A stretch of 64,000 nt of DNA. It comes from Mermis nigrescens. Taxonomy: Eukaryota; Nematoda; Enoplea; Mermithida; Mermithidae. The notes below the pieces were generated by a model. That model made no database searches. It was not told where the DNA came from and saw only the letters and a program-made list of their open reading frames with translations. Numbering within the stretch: position 1 is the stretch's first letter; the number at the start of each line of letters is the position of its first letter. Where the stretch lies: the NCBI GenBank assembly GCA_036768485.1, contig JAVLUZ010000769.1:124001-188000 (forward strand), given 5' to 3'. This document shows, one piece after another, positions 57,209 through 64,000 of this stretch. The position numbers and the translations under genes were made by a program.

Positions 57209-59850
57209 AAGTAGGCTACTGAACAAAAAAAAAGTTTGTTCAAATTGGATCATTATTGGCAGAGTTATGAATTTTTAAATTTTTAGCATCCTTAGAGTAG
57301 AGTGTAACAAGAGGGTAATGATAATGGTCTTTTGCCATTGACTGACTGTCTAAACTTTATGTATTTAAGAGTATGAAACAAACATTTGGAAGCAGAGAAG
57401 GCACAATACAAAAGTTTAATGACATAAATTAAGGTGTTGTTAGAATGATTTTATCTTATCTTTGTTGCAAGTTACAATTTTTGATTAAAGAACTGATTAC
57501 TGTAAATCCTCTCTTATGCAAGCTTTTGCTTGATTGCTGACTGCTATTGTGATTCGGCCAGGCTTTAGGGCATGGATGTACAATGAGAGTGAGATGGGGA
57601 GGGGTGAAAACGGATAAGTAAATTATGGGTGTGGGTAAAATCCAGAAATGAAATTGGAAATGGAAAATGGGTAAAAGCCGGAAATGGAAAATGGAAAAAT
57701 GGGTAAAGCCAAAAAATGGAGAATGGAAAAGTGGTTAGACGCCGGAAATGGAAGCAGCAATATAATGCTGTCTTTAAATGTCTAACATGGAGCTCTTTGT
57801 ACTCTAAAAGGAACAACATGTCCTATGAATGAATTTGTAGGCCATGCTGGATTGCATTTTATTGAGTTTCATGAATTTCTATGAATCACAAGCTTTCTCA
57901 ATTTTTTCAAATTGCTGGCTTCAAGGAAAGCTTTTAACAAAATCTGCAATAATGAACAGATTAAAGTACGTTTGTCATGTCCAAAACATAAGTAGAATTC
58001 AAGTAAAGCAGGGCGCAGCCCTGCTTTCCATCAATTTCATCATGAATTCCCGAATTTTGGGTTATTCATTACTAATGGCAAATAGGTGATCTGAAAGTTA
58101 TCAAAAATGATTTTTTGTCTTTAAGGATGATGTATACTTAGCGCAGCGCTTGGCCTAAATTTTGAGAGGAAAGAAATCTAGATGGCAAAGTTTAAATTTA
58201 TGATTTTTGGTTTTTTGTCATTAGGGTCAGATGATTAAACTTGGCGATCTTCTGAGGTTTCCAAAAGCTAATTATTTTCTTATTAAGAGGATTCTAGAAT
58301 TTTCGGCAAATATGTCCCTAAGTTAACTCAGTGTACAAGCTTTTTGAGGATTGGCTCTTTGAACTTTAGTTTTTTTCAACTTGGATGCAATCTAGGTATT
58401 TTATAAACCTAATTCTCAGAATTTTCCAACATTTTCCAGAAACAGGCAAGAATTCATTTTTTCCAAGAATTGAGGGATCAAGCCTAAGCCTAAGCTTAAC
58501 CCCACTTTTTCCTGCATAAGTATTTACATTTGTTTAAATTTTTTAGATGGTGGGTGTGTTTCCAAAAAAGGCAAGAATTCAATTTTTAGTAAGAAATATA
58601 GCCTAACCCTAAGTCAAACCCCAATCTTTTGAAATGATTAAAACCTTGGATAATTCATTCAACCTTTTCCAAAAAAGGGCAAGAATTAAATTTTTAGCAA
58701 GAAATATAGCCTTAGCCTAAGCCCACTCTTTTGAAATGGTTAAAATCTTGGATAATCCTTTCAACCTTTTCCAAAAATGGGCAATAATTAAATTTTTAGG
58801 AAGAAATATAGCCTAAGCCTAAGCCCAATCCTTTGAAACGGTTAAAATCTTGGATAATTCTTCCAACCTTTCCCAAAAATAAGCAAGAATTCAATTTTTA
58901 GCAAGAAATATAGCCTAAGCCTAACCCCACTTTTTACTGTTTAGGTATTTTCATATTTTTTTCATTTTCAGGTTGCAACATTTATTGATGAAGAATTATA
59001 TTCCTTTTACTACTTTTTGGAATTATACCAGTTTTATGCAACAGAATTCGAATTGCAAAGTCTATGGCTTTTCAGGTAATGGTTCAACTTAATCACCCAG
59101 GCCCATAAAAGGATCTCAATAAGAGGGTCAGGGCAGACCCAACCTAAAATAATTAAAGTCTTGGATTATTCAAACAGATTCTCATAAAAACCTAGGTTTT
59201 CAACCTGTTCCGAAAGTAGGCAAAGTTTAACTCTTTCCTAAGAATAGGGTAGTCAAACATTTTCTGGCTCTGCACTAGATCGGGGAGGTCAGACTTTTTA
59301 TGGAGAGTATTTACCATCCTTTGTGTTACATGTATGCATGCAATGGCTCAAAATTAGGGGGTAATTATGGCTGTTTCTAAAGGGGGGGGTAAATGACCTC
59401 AAAAACACCCAAAAACTGCCAAAAATGTAATTACTCTGTAAATTGGGGAAGAGTGTCAAAAATTTCCTGGCATTGAGGGAGAAAGGGGGAAGATCAATTT
59501 CAGGTTGTGAATCCCCTTCTCACCCCCTGTTACTTGTATGGGTAAGGCATTTTTCAGTTTACCTCTGTCATGGCTTTTTGAAGTTAGATTTTAAATAATT
59601 AGTTTTGTTATATGTTCTGTGAATAATTAATCCTTAGTTGACCAACATGGTGCGCTGAACACTCCTTGTGAGTGCAGTGAGCTCAAACATGGTGTGCTTT
59701 GTGCACCATGCGAGTCAAGCAAGCATGTAAAGGTGTGTGAAGCAGTAAAGGGTATTTGGTGTTCAGAGCACACCTTGAGAGTCAAGCAAGGGCTTGCATG
59801 ATGTGCAAAGTGCATTATGCAAGTGCAACAAAGTCAAGCATGCCCTTTTT

Positions 59851-60815
59851 TAGTTATTAAAGAAATTAAGCGTAGTACTTGAATTAAGTTCAGGAGGGGA
59901 TAAGTTTTTGAAAGGTAACTGTCAAAGTTTAAATTTTCGATTTTAGCATCTTTCCCTTTTTTTAGTTATTAAACAAATTGAGCATAGTACTTGAATTAAG
60001 TTCATGGAAGGGATAAGTTTTTGAAAGGTAACTGTCAAAGTTTAAATTTTCGATTTTTGCATCTTTGCCCTTTTTTTAGTTATTAAACAAATGAAGCGTA
60101 GTACTTGAATTAAGTTCAGGGAGGGGATAAGTTTTTGAAAGGTAACTGTCAAAGTTTAAATTTTCGATTTTTTGCATTTTTGCCTTTTTTTAGTTATTAA
60201 ACAAATTAAGCGTAGTACTTGAATTAAGTTCAGGGAGGGGATAAGTTTTTGAAAGGTAACTGTCAAAGTTTAAATTTTCGATTTTTGCATCTTTCCCTTT
60301 TTTTAGTTATTAAACAAATTAAGTGTAGTACTTGAATTAAGGTCAGGGAGGGGATAAGTTTTTGAAAGGTAACTGTCAAAGTTTAAATTTTCGATTTTTT
60401 GCATTTTTGCCTTTTTTTAGTTATTAAACAAATTAAGCGTAGTACTTGAATTAAGTTCAGGGAGGGGATAAGTTTTTGAAAGGTAATTGTCAAAGTTTAA
60501 ATTTTCGATTTTTGCATCTTTCCCTTTTTTTAGTTATTAAACAAATTAAGTGTAGTACTTGAATTAAGGTCAGGAGGGGATAAGTTTTTGAAAGGTAACT
60601 GTCAAGGTTTAAATTTTCGATTTTTGCATCTTTGCCTTTTTTTAGTTATTAAACAAATTGAGCATAGTACTTGAATTAAGTTCAGGGAAGGGATCAGTTT
60701 TTGAAAGGTAACTGTCAAAGTTTAAATTTTCGATTTTTGCATCTTTGCCCTTTTTTAGATATTAAACAAATTAAGTGTAGTACTTGAATTAAGGTCAGGG
60801 AGGATAAGTTTTTGA
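59851..60815. repeat. 114-bp tandem repeat, nine copies (unit D)
   Basis: Copies start at 59851, 59963, 60077, 60191, 60304, 60418, 60531, 60643 and 60757 with TAGTTATTAAACAAATTAAG, then TAGTACTTGAATTAAG, GGGGATAAGTTTTTGAAAGG and TTTAAATTTTCGATTTTTGC. Units A and B have one copy each (32757 and 38953). Some copies alternate in their last bases (CATCTTTCCC or CATTTTTGCC), suggesting dimers were amplified. Confidence 0.92.
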
Positions 60816-60819
60816 ATAT

Positions 60820-60960
60820 GCGAGCGAAGTGAGCACGTAGTTGGTGCACAAAGCGCACCTTGCAAGCAAAGCGAGCGCTAATAGGTGCGCAAAGCACACT
60901 ATGCGAGCAAAGCGAGCGCGTGCAGGGTGTGCAAAGCACACCATGCAAGCAAAGCAAAAA
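60820..60960. repeat. Short 41-bp hairpin array (unit D, original site)
   Basis: About three to four units of the ATGCGAGCAAAGCGAGCGC and GTGCGCAAAGCRCAC type at the position where units A and B have nine. Confidence 0.7.
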
Positions 60961-61649
60961 TGGTGCACCTTTGAGCAGGTGGCTGGAATCAGTACAAAGC
61001 GCGTGCAGCTGCCGCTTTCAAATTTTTTGAGTTGTCATATGTTCTAGCTTAAAATATGAATGGTTGATGACACTCATAAGTATATTTAGGGGTGTGAGAA
61101 CATTTCTAGGGGTAAGCTCATCCTTTTTATGTCCATGATGTTGAAGGTGCCTAAGTAAACTGTAAAGTAATTAATTTTGGAATATGATTTAGCACTGCAA
61201 AATACTTTATGAACCAGAAGACAAATGGGCGTCAAGCGCCTACTTTTTCATGATATACCATTAATAGTGAATACATGAATACAGTTACAGTAAACCAGCT
61301 ATAAGCTACACTGATTGATTTTCTACTTCAGGGATTGGGTATCTTTATTTTCTTCATAACTTTCTCAATTTTTGACCAATTTTCATAAATTTTTTTTTGT
61401 TTTGTAGCCTACAACCTTAGCTCGTGAGCGAAGCGAATAGAACCAGACTATGCGCGCAGCGCATAGTCTGGTCTGTTACATCTAATATACTTGTATAATT
61501 TATTTGATAGACTAAGTCAAAGCAAAAAGGGTTTTTGACCAAATCATTCTTGTCTGTTGATCTTGTCCCTGTGAGATTGCTGTACTCAGGCCACCCGTTT
61601 ACAATACATGTCACTATTATACTAGTTTTGTGAAAGATATCTTTATCTT

Positions 61650-61812
61650 CATCTTTTTAGCAAGATAAATATAAAGATAAAGATATCTTTATCTTTATCC
61701 TGACAATTTCTTTATTTTGTCTTTATCTTCATCTTGATCTTTGGAAAATCACAGACCATCTTTATCTTCATCTTAATCTTTCTGGATAGGAATTTATCTT
61801 GCTAAAAAAGAT
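61650..61812. repeat. AAGATA-rich inverted repeat with nested palindrome
   Basis: ATCTTTTTAGCAAGATAAAT near 61652 is inverted at 61792-61812. Inside, 61671-61698 is a perfect 28-bp palindrome of ATAAAGATAAAGAT and its complement. The region is built of AAGATA/TATCTT words. A related tract lies at 22820. Confidence 0.8.
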
Positions 61813-62740
61813 AAAGTATGTACACAAGTTGGCATGTAATCCAAAATGCAGGTTGATGTAAAATACATTCAGACGCATTCAAGTTCTACTGTAATACAAG
61901 AAATGAAAGGAAAACATTTGTTTAAACCCTATGGCCGGCCCAAAATAATGCCTGTATATCGATCTAAGTAAGCAGGAGTGATACCATTGTAAGCAGGAGT
62001 ACTATAGTCTGTTTCATTTCAAGTGACCTTTTCTGTGCCAGAAAATGACAGATTGATTTGAAGCAACTCTTACTGAAGCCAACTCATTTTCCATCAGGTT
62101 TCCTGTTTGTGCGGCTACAGTGACCTTTGCTATTCCTTTCACTCTCAACACCACTATGCCAGTTGATGTAGCTCGATTAGGCTCCCTGAAAATTAAATTA
62201 AATTGAAGCTCTCAGCATGACAATGAACTGGAGCTCTGAAAATGAAAAGGATGAAATCTTGCTTAAAAAATGTGGACTTTTTGCTATCTATCTACCACAA
62301 CTCCCGTTTACTGCAGCCTAGCTAGTCCTCTTGGATGATACTACAGATAAATGGAAAGTAAGGAAAAAGATAATTTTTCATAATATAGGTAGGTATATAG
62401 CTAGCAAAAGCAAAAACGATGTGATAAGCTAGGTAGGATGTAGGCAGAGCCGGGGAGGGCAGCTAAGCCTAAAAAAAATTTTGAAGGATAGGAGAACAAG
62501 GAGTAAGTTTTGAATATGGTACTTTCAGAATACTGTATAATAAATTTCAGAAGAGTGATTTTTTTCGCTCAGTACTTTGAACATATTGAAAGATGGCGCG
62601 GAAAAAATGTCATCCGTTTATGATCAAAATTACAAAAGCTATGTGTTTCGTAAATTAGCCTCTTCTCGACCTAAGAATTTGAAGATTCAAACAGCGGAAT
62701 GCAGAATCACATATAGATACACAATTTATGTTGACCCAGG
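61813..62740. other. Non-coding stretch
   Basis: No gene recognised. Confidence 0.4.
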
Positions 62741-62960
62741 CATCTATACGTCGAACTAAGCATCTATACATCGACCTAAGCATTTATACATTGATCTAAG
62801 CATCTATACATTGACCTAAGCATCTATACATTGACCTAAGCATATATTCATCGATCTAAGCATCTATACATCAACCTAAGCATCTATACATTGACCTAAG
62901 CATATATTCACCGATCTAAGCATCTATACATCGACCTAAGCATCTATACATCGACCTGAG
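62741..62960. repeat. Exact 20-bp tandem repeat, eleven copies
   Basis: CATCTATACATTGACCTAAG variants at a strict 20-bp spacing. The CATATATTCA variant occurs at 62841 and 62901, giving a 60-bp higher-order unit. Followed after 45 bp by CTAAGCCTAAGCCTAAG. Confidence 0.93.
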
Positions 62961-62989
62961 TGGAAGCGACATCAACCTAAGCAGCTTTA

Positions 62990-64000
62990 AACACCTTTTC
63001 AGATATACTAAGCCTAAGCCTAAGTGTAGTCGGAGCAAAAACTTAGATTTTCGTAAAACCGGAAAAATATAAATTTTTCAAGGTTTTTTCCAAAATTTCA
63101 AACAGCTGTCCGTGTGTTTATTTTTTTCTCCTTCGTTGCAATGCTTCCTTCCGTAATTTCAGCCCAGATTATTTACTTCTGACAAATGTGTATATAAGTC
63201 CTTGGATCAAGCCATTTAACTGTCTCAACACTCAAATTGAGAGTTGCCTGCATATTTGCAAGAATGGCTCAGATTTTCACCAAGTTTTTTTTTAGCGCTT
63301 TAATTTATCATTTTCTACCAGTTTAGCAAAAAAATTTTGGCAATCCGTATTCGTTTTGCTCCTTTTGTAAATGTACCATATTTGTAACTATAGCTGGAGA
63401 ACGCAAAGAAAGATGGAAAAATTGCACGCCCTTCTCTTGAAATCTTTAAATTTTTGGCGATCTTCACCAGATGTGAAGTCCTTTCTATATTTTGACCCGA
63501 GCACTACCAAAAATGACAGCTTAATAGCTTTTCGAAATGGTAAAATTTTTTTTCAAAAACATGTACAACCGCCCCTCTTGGCCGGATTTTGGATACGGGC
63601 CTATGCCTATCTGCTAGAAGCAAGGCTATCTTTAAGGGGCACGGCCGCCCCATCCCCCTTGTTCAAAAAAATTTTGTAAGGTAAGGTAATGCACGGAAAG
63701 ACAAAAAGTTAGATGCATCTATTTGTCATAAAATTTTCGAATATTTTGACATTCAAAGTCGTATAGGTATGTATGTATATGAGATATTCTCAAAGCGTAA
63801 GCCTTGAAATGATAGGTAGCGCGTTAGCGCGTACCAGTAATATACTTTGGCATCCCTAACACCTATGCACCCCCCACACATATAACGGGACACTTCTGGG
63901 AGGTGCGGTTCTTTTTAAAGAAAGATAATAAAAAAATTTGCTGCAATGTTATAACATAGGACAAATTTTGGTACATTTATAATGCGGCATGTGGACAACT
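62990..64000. other. Non-coding stretch to the window end
   Basis: No gene recognised on either strand. A 102-codon open frame at 63371 has no family signature. A GGGGCACGGCCGCCCC block at about 63635 resembles GC-run MITE ends but has no duplication I can see. Confidence 0.35.

Larger units (their letters stand above)
55533..61474. mobile_element. Large non-coding repeat, unit D (5.9 kb)
   Basis: Begins CTTATAATAAGAAAGTAG and ends with the palindrome at 61443-61471, after which unrelated sequence follows, marking the true 3' end. It has the same order of blocks as units A and B but is more diverged throughout. Its special features are a 41-bp hairpin array at a new place (56841) and a ninefold 114-bp array (59851). 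Confidence 0.75.

Noticed and set aside
62741..62960. CRISPR-like array
   Set aside because: Repeats are contiguous with no unique spacers, and the DNA is eukaryotic.

Overview
The window is AT-rich, intron-containing animal DNA, almost certainly from an invertebrate. Evidence: a decayed mariner transposase, two Ty3/Gypsy-type elements, hAT-type MITEs with 8-bp target duplications, GT-AG introns and an AATAAA signal. An arthropod is my best guess, but nothing here fixes the species. Most of the 64 kb is repeats; only 43.5-51.2 kb looks like ordinary gene territory.

Layout. 0-2.6 kb: an inverted-repeat element, a full-length but broken mariner, and a tRNA-like relic. 2.6-16.7 kb: a tandem array of three units of roughly 550 bp. 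The second unit is split by a 12-kb LTR retroelement on the minus strand (776- and 780-bp LTRs, TTAC target duplication). Its order is unusual: gag, an unknown ORF, an env-like glycoprotein region with its membrane anchor, then protease, RT, RNase H and integrase. The env-like 3' part shares a reading frame with the protease, separated by one stop codon. Gag is interrupted by a 1.05-kb inverted-repeat insertion that itself carries a hAT MITE. 16.7-29 kb: non-coding DNA with several tandem repeats and a 1-kb Gypsy pol fragment.

29-43 kb and 54.6-61.5 kb: copies of a very large non-coding repeat (4.9-6.2 kb per unit, head to tail). Each complete unit starts with a short palindrome (CTTATAATAAG) and ends with a 26-29-bp palindrome. 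Inside are several short GC-rich palindromes whose two arms differ between copies in a matched, base-pair-preserving way, a 41-bp hairpin array, and a 114-bp array expanded in one copy only. I found no protein in it. It is the best candidate in the window for an undescribed element.

43.5-51.2 kb: an AT-hook coding segment with a one-base frameshift, a GC-rich three-exon gene ending in an SGNH-hydrolase-like domain with a poly(A) signal, a dimeric satellite, and a set of exon-like segments including a duplicated one of 250-300 bp. 51.8-54.1 kb holds more hAT MITEs. 61.5-64 kb holds a large AAGATA-rich inverted repeat and an exact 20-bp tandem repeat.

Nearly all transposon genes are broken by stops and frameshifts, so the window reads as a nested, ageing repeat cluster rather than a set of working genes.
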